Below the pieces are notes generated by a model. It was not told the DNA's origin, ran no database searches, and saw only the letters and a list, made by a program, of their open reading frames with translations. A stretch of 64,000 nucleotides of DNA. Source: Acidovorax sp. (GTDB lineage: Bacteria; Pseudomonadota; Gammaproteobacteria; Burkholderiales; Burkholderiaceae_C). The DNA is taken from assembly GCF_027492855.1 (NCBI RefSeq), contig NZ_JAPUDY010000072.1, positions 1 through 64,000 of the forward strand. The letters run 5' to 3'. Of the stretch, positions 26,164-33,986 are shown piece by piece. Both the position numbers and the translations under genes were made by a program. The number at the start of each line of letters is the position of its first letter. Position 1 is the first letter of the stretch.

Positions 26164-27351
26164 CTAAAAGCTATGACTTACGCCGAGTGATACTTGAGTG
26201 ATGTCGGCACCGGGAGGTGCTGCGCCGGTCGACAGGTTGCTGAATACTGCGGACTTGCCATTTTTGAGCCTCGATGAAATCAGATAAACGTACGTGCGTT
26301 TCGACAGCGCATACGAAGCGCCAAGATTGAGCTGCGCCGCTTCCAACCCATCTGTGCTGCAAAAAGCACCTCCTACCAACGAACAGGTGCCCTGTTTGGC
26401 GCTGACGTAAGCCGCGGCAAATGTGATCAAGCCGACCTTGTGCTGAAGGGCAATCAGCCAGGCACGATTTTTATACGACTCAAACTTGTTAACTGCACCT
26501 CCGCTCTCTCGATAGTTGTTCCAGGCATAGTCAAATTCGATGGTTGTATTTTCTAGGCGGTATTTGGCTGTCACCCTGGTGGAATAATCACGTGAATTCG
26601 CAGCAGCGTTCGCGAAGTTGGAACGTGATCCAGGTGAATTGAGTGACCCACCGAAGCGGTCGAGGTGTATTTCATGCCCCAAAGCCAAATAAAGGTCGTT
26701 GAACGTATACGTTGCCGCATAGGATTGCAAATACGCGTTTCGTGTGGCTGCTTTCACTTCGTCGGGTGCGTACTGCGCCATGAGCTGAAGGCCGCCCAGC
26801 GTCGGCGATTCGTAGACAATGCTATTTGGGCTGCGTAAATGGAAGCTCGATGACAGGCTGTTCCCCGACCCCATGCGAGTCATTAACCCCACATTGGTGA
26901 CATGGTTGCGCGCACTGACACCAAGGAAGCTGAGCGTATCACCCGCGCGCTTGTATGGCGTATCGATGTTACCCAATCGCAAGGTCCCTATCGACCCCGA
27001 AAGGCCAATGTGAGTGTTCCGATTCGCAAACTCACTACTTCCAGAATCAACTGCTACATTCCCCTCAATCTGCCAGAAAGCCTTCAATCCTCCTCCAAGC
27101 GATTCATTACCACGAAAGCCCATCCAAGAATCCGACGAGGCAAGCTCGTTTTTGCTGAAATTCACGCCTGTGGGCGAGGCGCCAAGGGTGCTCACCGCGG
27201 TTCCGGTTGGTGTCGCTCCCGATGTGTTGGCATGAGTGAATTGCGTATAAAGTTTTCCGTAAATCACAGTACCGTCTTGCGCAGTTGCCGCGCCAGAAAG
27301 CATAAGAACACCCATAGCAAGAATAATAAAAAACCCCGTTCTTTTCGTCAT
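26164..27351 (-). CDS. Gram-negative porin (betaproteobacterial OmpC-like, Porin_4 type)
   Basis: 395-residue outer-membrane trimeric porin. It has a signal peptide (MTKRTGFFIILAMGVLMLSGAATAQDG, cleavage near AQ) and strand motifs TVIYGKLYTQF, SWMGFRGNESLGGGLKAFWQIE and GTLRLGNIDTPYK, and it ends with the outer-membrane C-terminal signature (VSLGVSHSF). AGGAG at plus-strand 27359-27363 lies 7 nt before the start. Visibly lower GC than housekeeping genes and its position at the end of the catabolic cluster suggest it admits the aromatic substrate. Two cysteines near residue 325 may form a loop disulfide. Confidence 0.93.
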   Translation of the reverse strand: MTKRTGFFIILAMGVLMLSGAATAQDGTVIYGKLYTQFTHANTSGATPTGTAVSTLGASPTGVNFSKNELASSDSWMGFRGNESLGGGLKAFWQIEGNVAVDSGSSEFANRNTHIGLSGSIGTLRLGNIDTPYKRAGDTLSFLGVSARNHVTNVGLMTRMGSGNSLSSSFHLRSPNSIVYESPTLGGLQLMAQYAPDEVKAATRNAYLQSYAATYTFNDLYLALGHEIHLDRFGGSLNSPGSRSNFANAAANSRDYSTRVTAKYRLENTTIEFDYAWNNYRESGGAVNKFESYKNRAWLIALQHKVGLITFAAAYVSAKQGTCSLVGGAFCSTDGLEAAQLNLGASYALSKRTYVYLISSRLKNGKSAVFSNLSTGAAPPGADITQVSLGVSHSF

Positions 27352-27573
27352 CTTTTGTCTCCTAATTAATTATGAATTTCCTAAATCATCAACAACACCA
27401 CAGTTGCAGTTTTTTGAATGAATCCCCTACAAGGGATATAAAATTACGATCGGATTGATTAGGGCAACATCGAAAACACTCAGACCGCTTCCTGCTACAA
27501 AGCATTCGTCAAAAAATATTCGAGATGCATGACGCGATCAGAGCAATTTACATTTGCAACCGCTCAAATTAGA

Positions 27574-27755
27574 CTCATGCAAAGCCTTGGGCCATAGAGA
27601 TACCGAGGGACTCGCCAATCCGCCTTTCAGTCAAATGAGCCCACACGGGCACGCTTATCCCAATCAAATTCAAAAAGCTTCCGCGCAAATCACGGCCTTG
27701 AAAGCCATTCCCTAAATGCTTCGACATCTTTGACCGTCAGCGTTTTCGACTCCAT
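27574..27755 (-). pseudogene. Frameshifted mini-gene between CobW gene and porin gene
   Basis: The 433-bp spacer 27352-27784 contains an ORF beginning MESKTLTVKDVEAFREW, with GAGGG about 5 nt before its ATG at 27755, that stops early at 27690. A frame change near plus-strand 27700-27706 would continue it as FQGRDLRGSFLNLIGISVPV and onward to GISMAQGFA with a stop at 27574. The total of 182 nt is not a multiple of three, consistent with one indel. The protein family is not recognised. The rest of the spacer is AT-rich and probably carries the porin promoter. Confidence 0.35.
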
Positions 27756-27784
27756 ACCATCCCTCGCCGAAATGACGCACTCTT

Positions 27785-28855
27785 TCAAACAGAAGAATTT
27801 CTGACGGATTCCATGAGCTGATTCAAAGTCGGCAACCTACAGTGCAGGAGTTCTTCCTTTGACAGCCCTATGGTGATAAGAACCAGAAAACCCGCTCCCT
27901 CCAACTGCACGCCTACGGGGAGTCGTTCAAAGGGAAACAGGTGGTCGCCGACCGCCTGAACAACCGTCAGCAAAGCATCACCGCTCACTTCGACCAGACC
28001 CTTGACCCTCAGGATGCGCGCGCCGCACCACGACAGAAGGGATCGGAGCATTTCCTGTAACTCGTCGTGATTTCGGAATTTCTCAAGCCGTAGGACCAAT
28101 GAAGTTATCTGCGTGTGGACGCCTGCTGGCGTCAATGGCCCAGGAGTCTGTTCGCCGGCCTGTTCTCCATTCATCAATCCCGATGGATAGACAAGCTTTC
28201 GCGTCAGCCCTCTACCCCTGTCCAAATGCGTGTTGTCGAAGGTCCCGAGAAGCGCCTCCATGGCCGTCGGTCCTGCATCGCTTCGCTGGCACACTGCAGC
28301 GCAATTCACCCGTTTGAGCTGCAGCTCCAGTCTTGCCAGGCCCTCTTCCTTGGCGATGTCCGTCTTGGTTATCAAAATTGCGTCGGCTGCAGCAGCCTGG
28401 GCCAAGCACTCAGGATGCTGCTGCAACTGCTGTTCACCAACGAGTCCGTCAACCGTACAGAGAAGCGAACTGAGGACATATCGCTCGGCAATCAAGGACT
28501 GCCCCGAGAACATATCCACAATGCGCCCCGGATCGGCGATGCCAGTGGTTTCGATCACCACTCTTTCGAATCGCGGTATTTTTCTGTGCAACCTCTTCCA
28601 GAACAGGTCTTCCAGGGTCCCGGCAAGATCCCCCTGCGCGCTGCAGCAAACGCAGCCGTTCTCCAAAATCAGTGTCGTGTCCACCGCCCCCCATACCAAA
28701 TGATGGTCAAGCCCCACAGCGCCCAGTTCATTAATCAGTACAGCTGTATCTCTCAACTGCGGCAACTGCAGCAACGAACGCAGAAGGGTGGTCTTGCCGC
28801 TACCGAGGAAGCCAGTCAAAAGAATGACGCGGATGCGGGCAATAGGAAGAGGCAT
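27785..28855 (-). CDS. CobW/COG0523-family GTPase (putative metallochaperone)
   Basis: 356 residues. The G3E GTPase domain has Walker A GFLGSGKTT (15-23), the metal-binding motif NGCVCCS (66-72, cysteines 68, 70, 71), an ETTGIADP switch and the ITKTDIA guanine-specificity motif. The C-terminal CobW domain is present but diverged and lacks an obvious His-rich metal tail. Family members load Zn, Co or other metals into target proteins. It sits directly downstream of the alcohol dehydrogenase gene in a run of same-strand catabolic genes, implying service to a metal enzyme of this pathway. Confidence 0.88.
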   Translation of the reverse strand: MPLPIARIRVILLTGFLGSGKTTLLRSLLQLPQLRDTAVLINELGAVGLDHHLVWGAVDTTLILENGCVCCSAQGDLAGTLEDLFWKRLHRKIPRFERVVIETTGIADPGRIVDMFSGQSLIAERYVLSSLLCTVDGLVGEQQLQQHPECLAQAAAADAILITKTDIAKEEGLARLELQLKRVNCAAVCQRSDAGPTAMEALLGTFDNTHLDRGRGLTRKLVYPSGLMNGEQAGEQTPGPLTPAGVHTQITSLVLRLEKFRNHDELQEMLRSLLSWCGARILRVKGLVEVSGDALLTVVQAVGDHLFPFERLPVGVQLEGAGFLVLITIGLSKEELLHCRLPTLNQLMESVRNSSV

Positions 28856-28917
28856 GGCAACTTTGCGAATAGGTGGAGCCGGCAGATAACCATCAATCGA
28901 ACTCTTGGGCTGTCAAT

Positions 28918-30039
28918 CTATAGACCCGGGTCCACACAACAATGAATGGCACTCAGGTCGCCTTCCCGTCCCACGGTGAGGAGCGCATTTCGCACTTCGT
29001 TCAAACCGAAAGTGTGGGTGCACATTTTTTCGAATGAATATCGCCCCGACCCGATAAGTTGCACGGCCAATTCAACAGCTTGATGGCTGTGTCCACGCAC
29101 GCCCTTGACCGTTATGTTCTTGCGAAACAGCAGGTCGCTGTCGAACTCAGGAATTGGCTTGCCTTTTCGGCCACACAGCAACACAGTGCCGGCTTTTCGA
29201 ACCGTCTGCAGCGCAGAGGTGATGGTCGAGCTCCCACCGGAAGCGCAGTCGATCACAAGATCGGCCATGAGGCCACCCGTGTAATTGGCCACCGACTCCA
29301 ACAAATCCTCGTGCTCCACGTCAACGACATGATGCGCACCCAGCTCCCTGGCCAATATCAGCCGAGGCCCATCTGACGAGAGACCGGAAACGATGATGCA
29401 CGACGCGCCCGACTCTCGCGCAGCCACAACGCAAGCAAGGCCCTGCTGTCCAGGCCCTTGGATTAAGACCGAGGTGCCGATGGTGGCGTGTCCTTGCAAA
29501 AAGGCCCATTCAATGCCGTTGCCCAAAGGCAGCGCCAGTGTCGCCTGGGCTGCAGGAATCGAGTTCGGCACCGCATGAAACACCGTATTGGGGTGCAGGT
29601 ATTGGTACTCGCTGTATCCGCCCCAGAGCGACGGCGCGACGCTGACCGGAGTCGATCCATAGCGGATGCCATTGCCCACAAGCGTGTCAGTCGCGTCGCA
29701 CAGGCGATAGTCGCCGGTCCTGCAGAAACGGCAATATCCGCAGGGAAGATACTCCTCCAACGCAACCCGGTCCCCCTCTTTGACCCCCCAACGCAGGGCG
29801 GCGGCCTTGCCCAGCGCCGAGACCATACCTACGCTCTCATGCCCAAGAATCATCGGCCCCTTGCTCTTGGGGTAGGTCAAAAAATAAGGCCAATCGCTTC
29901 CGCAGACGCCCGTCTTTTCTACTTTCAGCAGTCCGCTGTCAGGTGCGATTTCCGGTGTATCGAACTCCCGGACTTCGACCTGCTTGTGGTCAAGCGCTAC
30001 CGCAGCTCGGATTTTTTTCGGCACAGCTACCCCTTTCAA
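28918..30039 (-). CDS. Zinc-dependent medium-chain alcohol dehydrogenase
   Basis: 373 residues of the MDR family. Catalytic zinc ligands are C46 (GVCGSDW) and H67/E68 (LGHESVG); the structural zinc is held by C100, C103, C106 and C114 (PCGYCRFCRTGDYRLC). The Rossmann motif is GPGQQGLACVVAAR. It probably oxidises an alcohol or diol intermediate with NAD(P)+, for example a dihydrodiol or aldehyde/alcohol product of the oxygenase. The start overlaps the Rieske oxygenase stop as ATGA, so the two are co-translated. Confidence 0.9.
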   Translation of the reverse strand: MKGVAVPKKIRAAVALDHKQVEVREFDTPEIAPDSGLLKVEKTGVCGSDWPYFLTYPKSKGPMILGHESVGMVSALGKAAALRWGVKEGDRVALEEYLPCGYCRFCRTGDYRLCDATDTLVGNGIRYGSTPVSVAPSLWGGYSEYQYLHPNTVFHAVPNSIPAAQATLALPLGNGIEWAFLQGHATIGTSVLIQGPGQQGLACVVAARESGASCIIVSGLSSDGPRLILARELGAHHVVDVEHEDLLESVANYTGGLMADLVIDCASGGSSTITSALQTVRKAGTVLLCGRKGKPIPEFDSDLLFRKNITVKGVRGHSHQAVELAVQLIGSGRYSFEKMCTHTFGLNEVRNALLTVGREGDLSAIHCCVDPGL

Positions 30040-31313
30040 ACGGACGTAGGCTGAGTGCCAGCGGTTGCGGCCAGAGCAGTTTGGAGTTCGGCGAAGGCGA
30101 GGTTAGATGCCCCCACAAACGATGCCGATCGAACGTGATGAAGCAGGGGATCGAGACCAGGAGCAGGCGCTCCCTTTTGCACATCAGTTGCCGCCTCCAT
30201 CAGGCGCCGCCGAGCCTGAACGATTGCAATATCGGTTGAAACCAGTCGCTCCATGGATCGGTCTACTATCGGACCCATGCTTTCTTGCAGTGATGCGTCC
30301 TGCATGGCAATTCCCTTGATCCCGCTGTAGTAACGACCCGACTTCTGTCCGGCACGGTCCATCAGATAGTCGTTATCCTTGTTGGCAACGGGCCGGAAAG
30401 TTCCCGGTATGAGGGCTGCAAACGCCCCATTCTCGTTCGCCATCGCGTTCATTTCATCCTCAGTCAACGGACGCGTGGGATGGTGGGCCCAGTTCCATGT
30501 AATGCAGTGTTCGTCATCAATGGGCACCCATGCATGCCCTCGTAGTGCGTTGTCCCCATAAGGTGGAATCATCGTGTACCACGGCAATATCCATTGAGTC
30601 ACGCGCCAATAGGCTCGGTCATCTTCCGTTGGGCGCTTGGCGGCGATCACGAGGCCGCCCTCCGATTTGTGAAGCTCAAAAACTGGCTTCTTATTGACAA
30701 TGTGTTTTGCGCCTTCGGTACCCACGTGCAGAGGGTCATTCGCAAGTTCGCCACTATGCAGCCAAGAGACGTGGCTCGAGTCGATGCCACCTTCCATCGC
30801 TTGCAGATAGTTGTTTTCCTGGATCCGCTTCGACACATATCTATGCGAATCGGGTACTAGCGCCCACTCAAACTCGGGCAGCGGCGGCTGCTTATCTGAC
30901 GGCCCCATATATGTCCAGATGACGCCGCCCAACTCCACACACGGATAGGAGTTCAGCTTAACCTTGTTGCAAAATTTACTCCCATCGGGTTCTGATGGGA
31001 TATCCAGACACTGCCCGCTGGTGTCGTACTTCCAGCCGTGGTACGGGCAGCGGATCCCTCCCTCTTCATTGCGCCCGAACCAAAGGGACACACGGCGGTG
31101 GGCACAAAATTCGTCTATCAGGCCAAGCTTGCCGTTCGAGTCACGAAATGCGATCAAATGTTCCGACAGCAACTTAACGCGAATTGGAGAGCAGTCAGGC
31201 ACGGGTAACTCCTGTGCCATGAGTACAGGAATCCAATAGCGCCTGAAAAGGTCCCCCATAGGAGTAGCTGGGCCTGTACGAGTCAGAAGCTCATTTTGTT
31301 CACGTGTTGTCAT
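30036..31313 (-). CDS. Rieske non-heme iron oxygenase, large subunit (phthalate 4,5-dioxygenase / LigXa family)
   Basis: 425 residues. The Rieske [2Fe-2S] ligands are C70/H72 (EFCAHRR) and C89/H92 (RCPYHGW). The catalytic domain shows N168, the bridging D178 and iron ligands H181 and H186 (NNYLQAMEGGIDSSHVSWLH region). The N-terminus (LLTRTGPATPMGDLFRRYW) is typical of the alpha-only phthalate 4,5-dioxygenase group, which also includes dehydrodivanillate O-demethylase LigXa. It would hydroxylate or O-demethylate a carboxylated aromatic, with electrons from the reductase at 35309-36277. An AGGA lies before the start. Confidence 0.92.
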   Translation of the reverse strand: MTTREQNELLTRTGPATPMGDLFRRYWIPVLMAQELPVPDCSPIRVKLLSEHLIAFRDSNGKLGLIDEFCAHRRVSLWFGRNEEGGIRCPYHGWKYDTSGQCLDIPSEPDGSKFCNKVKLNSYPCVELGGVIWTYMGPSDKQPPLPEFEWALVPDSHRYVSKRIQENNYLQAMEGGIDSSHVSWLHSGELANDPLHVGTEGAKHIVNKKPVFELHKSEGGLVIAAKRPTEDDRAYWRVTQWILPWYTMIPPYGDNALRGHAWVPIDDEHCITWNWAHHPTRPLTEDEMNAMANENGAFAALIPGTFRPVANKDNDYLMDRAGQKSGRYYSGIKGIAMQDASLQESMGPIVDRSMERLVSTDIAIVQARRRLMEAATDVQKGAPAPGLDPLLHHVRSASFVGASNLAFAELQTALAATAGTQPTSV

Positions 31314-31422
31314 GCGTCAATCCTGTCAAATAGTTGCTGAGGTGCAAAAATCAAAACGGTTGTCTTTCATTGTTTGCAAATAGGCAGCCATACCCAAACT
31401 CCTCCTGGTTTACTTTGCTCCT

Positions 31423-32400
31423 TCAGTCGGCCGTGATATGGCCTTTCTTGACCACCCGACCCCAAGTCTTGAGTTCTCGGCGAACCAACTCATCCAGCTT
31501 CTCAGGCGTTCCGCCTATTGGTTCAACCCCAGCATTGGTCATCGAATCCTTCACTTCCGATAGCGCCAACAGGCTGTTGATTTCCGTATTCATCTTGGCA
31601 ATCACGCTCTGGGACGTTCCGGCAGGTGCAGTGAGACCAAACCAAGCTTCGCTTACCACATTGGGCACACCTGCCTGCGCCAATGTAGGCACCTGAGGAA
31701 ACTGCGCCACACGCTCAGTCCCAGTGACTGCCAGCACGCGGATTTTTCCGGCCCGCGCCAGGGACAGGACTGACTGCAGAACGACAATGCTGGCGTCAAC
31801 ATGCCCTGCCGCCAGATCGTTGAGGGCTCCACCTGTACCTTTGTAAGGGATATGAATCAGGCTAAGGCCGGTTTGCTGCTTGAACAACTCCATGGTGAGG
31901 TGATGCACACTGCCGATGCCAGGTGATGCATAGTTCAGCTTGCCTGGAGGTTGCTTCTTGGCGTAGTCGATGAACTCGCGCACGGTCTTGACTGGCATCC
32001 TGCTGGTGACCGCGAGGACCAGAGGACTGCTTCCCAGCAACACGACTGGGGAAAAGCTTTTGATCGGGTCGTAGGCAAGCTGAGGATGCAGCGTTGGCAG
32101 AGTACTAAAGGCGGTGGCAGAGAGCAGGAAGGTATACCCATCCGGACTAGCTCTTGCTCCAGCCTCGATGCCGATCAAACCGCCGGCTCCTACCTTGTTT
32201 TCTACAACTACGGGCACGTTCCAGCGCTGCGACAGTTTGGGCCCGAACAAACGTGCCAGCTGATCCCCCGTAGTACCAGGAGTCGATGGGATGATGAACT
32301 GAATAGCGCGAGAAGGATAGTCCTGTGCTGTACAGAGCACCGGTAGCAGTCCGACAGCGCATACCAATCCAATGGAAGCTAGCGAGGTTCGAAGGGTCAT
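31423..32400 (-). CDS. Tripartite tricarboxylate transporter-type (TctC/Bug) substrate-binding protein
   Basis: 325 residues with a signal peptide (MTLRTSLASIGLVCAVGLLPVL, cleavage near TAQDYP) and Bug-family landmarks (YPSRAIQFIIPSTPGTTGD, VVVENKVGAGGLIG, INYASPGIGSVHHL-type loop). Bug proteins bind carboxylates in the periplasm, often for TctAB permeases; no tctAB genes lie in the window. It is the first gene of the minus-strand run, facing the LysR regulator across 286 bp. A start at 32424 would add eight residues. Confidence 0.91.
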   Translation of the reverse strand: MTLRTSLASIGLVCAVGLLPVLCTAQDYPSRAIQFIIPSTPGTTGDQLARLFGPKLSQRWNVPVVVENKVGAGGLIGIEAGARASPDGYTFLLSATAFSTLPTLHPQLAYDPIKSFSPVVLLGSSPLVLAVTSRMPVKTVREFIDYAKKQPPGKLNYASPGIGSVHHLTMELFKQQTGLSLIHIPYKGTGGALNDLAAGHVDASIVVLQSVLSLARAGKIRVLAVTGTERVAQFPQVPTLAQAGVPNVVSEAWFGLTAPAGTSQSVIAKMNTEINSLLALSEVKDSMTNAGVEPIGGTPEKLDELVRRELKTWGRVVKKGHITAD

Positions 32401-32530
32401 ATTCCGGGTTCCGTATTCAAGCAACTGCTCTCAATTCCAAGTTCACACCAAAGTCCTTACTAGCAGCTCGACTGTGCAAATCAGATTGCGGCTAGCCCGG
32501 ATGCTATGGATCATGTTTAAATCAGGCAAA

Positions 32531-32555
32531 TGAATAAATTCAATTTATTTATTCA
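32531..32555. promoter_or_regulatory. Probable LysR operator in the divergent tctC-lysR spacer
   Basis: TGAATAAAT (32531-32539) and ATTTATTCA (32547-32555) form a 9-bp inverted repeat around a 7-bp centre; inside it ATAAATT-C-AATTTAT is itself a perfect 7-1-7 palindrome. It lies in the middle of the divergent promoter region. The 10-mer TCAATTTATT (32540-32549) occurs inverted at 33857-33866 before the decarboxylase-like gene. Confidence 0.6.
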
Positions 32556-32686
32556 AAAAAAGGATAATTCTCGCGAGACGTGACACTTAATTTCGGGCGC
32601 ACTTCCTCCGTGCGGTGTGTTTTAGCTTCACACTAGGCGGACGCTTTGGGGAGCCAGGTTGCGTCTTTTTTCAGACGGAGAACACA

Positions 32687-33628
32687 GTGGCCTCAATGAA
32701 CTTTTCCCTGAAGCAGTTGCGCGCTTTTATTGCCGTAGGAGAGAGCAAAAGCTTCACCGAGGCCGCACTAAGCTTGCATGCCAGTCAATCAACGATCAGC
32801 TTGATGATCAAAAACCTGGAAGATGAACTGGGCCTGAAGCTGCTCGATCGCACAACGCGGCAAGTTCAACTGTCCGACTCAGGCCGTGACTTCTTTCCCT
32901 TGGCACAGAAAGTCTTGGATGACATCCAGTCGATCAAGAAAAATGCAACCGATCTCACCCTGCTAAAACGCGCAGTGCTGCGCATTTGTGCAACGGAGGC
33001 GGTGACTTGTTCCTTGCTCGCACCAGCCATTGCTGAGTACAGCAAGCATCGGCCGGGCATTGAAGTACGCGTGGTCGACACCCTCTCTCATTCGATGTTC
33101 AAGACACTCAGGAATGGAGAGGTGGACTATCTAATTGGGCCAATGTCTTTGGTTGAGCCCACAACCGACCTTGAGATCGAGCCACTCTTGGAAAGCCCCA
33201 TGATGGTGTGGTGCAACTCCTCACATCCATTGGTCAAACGAATCAAGATCACCGGACAGGACATCCTAGGGTACGGCGTGATTGTTCCTTCATTCGATTT
33301 TTCGACGCGTTTTCTCCCCCGACTGAGGGAGTTTCTTGGTGAGGAAATGGTTGAGCAAGTGCTTGCCACGGCCCCAGCACCGCGACAAGTGACCAACCTG
33401 TTCACGGGCTTCAGTCTTGCGCAAGCCGGTTTGGGCATTGCCATCGCGGCAGACTACATTCGTCCGCTGGCACTCCAGTTCGGTCTAAAGAGCTGCTTAC
33501 TTGTCAAACCTGAAATGAGCCGAGTTGTAGCTCTGTTCACACGCAGAAATCACGCCTTGTCTCCTCCTGCATTGGACTTCGCCGACTTCCTGCGCGGTTT
33601 CCTGAAAGCACGAGGGCTGAAGTATTAG
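32687..33628 (+). CDS. LysR-family transcriptional regulator
   Basis: 313 residues with the N-terminal winged helix-turn-helix (FSLKQLRAFIAVGESKSFTEAALSLHASQSTISLMIKNLE) and a two-lobed effector-binding domain. The GTG start at 32687 was chosen because ACGGAG lies 6 nt upstream; the ATG three codons later (32696) is the common-looking alternative with poorer spacing. It is divergent from the binding-protein/oxygenase genes and precedes the decarboxylase-like gene, so it probably controls both arms of the cluster. Its stop codon spans the junction with a MITE-like element. Confidence 0.93.
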   Translation: MASMNFSLKQLRAFIAVGESKSFTEAALSLHASQSTISLMIKNLEDELGLKLLDRTTRQVQLSDSGRDFFPLAQKVLDDIQSIKKNATDLTLLKRAVLRICATEAVTCSLLAPAIAEYSKHRPGIEVRVVDTLSHSMFKTLRNGEVDYLIGPMSLVEPTTDLEIEPLLESPMMVWCNSSHPLVKRIKITGQDILGYGVIVPSFDFSTRFLPRLREFLGEEMVEQVLATAPAPRQVTNLFTGFSLAQAGLGIAIAADYIRPLALQFGLKSCLLVKPEMSRVVALFTRRNHALSPPALDFADFLRGFLKARGLKY

Positions 33629-33801
33629 AACGTGCTCACGATCTCCCAGAGGCTGCGCAGCAGTCTTTGCAGGACGGAGTGAAATCGGGCTAGTGGACGC
33701 CCCGGCTGCTTGCATGGGTACAAGCCCATGCGGCGCATCCGAAACATCCACTCGTCCCGGCCGCGCTCCAAGGCAGTCCTTACGGGATCGTAAACACGTT
33801 C
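33628..33801. mobile_element. MITE-like element with terminal inverted repeats and TTA target duplication
   Basis: A 174-bp segment bounded by GAACGTGCTCACGATC (33628-33643) and GATCGTAAACACGTTC (33786-33801), which are inverted repeats matching at 14 of 16 positions. TTA flanks both sides (33625-33627 and 33802-33804), the kind of short duplication made by IS5-group elements. It encodes no transposase. An internal hairpin GCATGGG/CCCATGC sits at 33712-33731. The remainder of the 358-bp spacer, up to 33986, is an AT-rich control region. Confidence 0.65.
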
Positions 33802-33840
33802 TTAGGACCGCGACATTTTCGTTCTGAGGTCTGCATCGCC

Positions 33841-33880
33841 AATTATTAAATAATTCAATAAATTGAGATAAATTATTCGT
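33841..33880. promoter_or_regulatory. AT-rich dyads upstream of the decarboxylase-like gene (probable operator)
   Basis: AATTATT-A-AATAATT (33841-33855) is a perfect 7-1-7 palindrome, followed by TCAAT-AA-ATTGA (33855-33866). AATAAATTGA at 33857-33866 matches in inverted orientation the 10-mer in the tctC-lysR operator. It lies about 120 bp before the start at 33987, in a generally GC-richer setting. Confidence 0.55.
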
Positions 33881-33986
33881 TTGTATTGAACTGAGGGGCA
33901 CCTTGTAATCGGAGTTCTCACAGACTTGTGCGGCATTGCTCGGTCGTCGACTGCCGCCCGTTGGCCAACGCTTCTGAAAAACCTCC

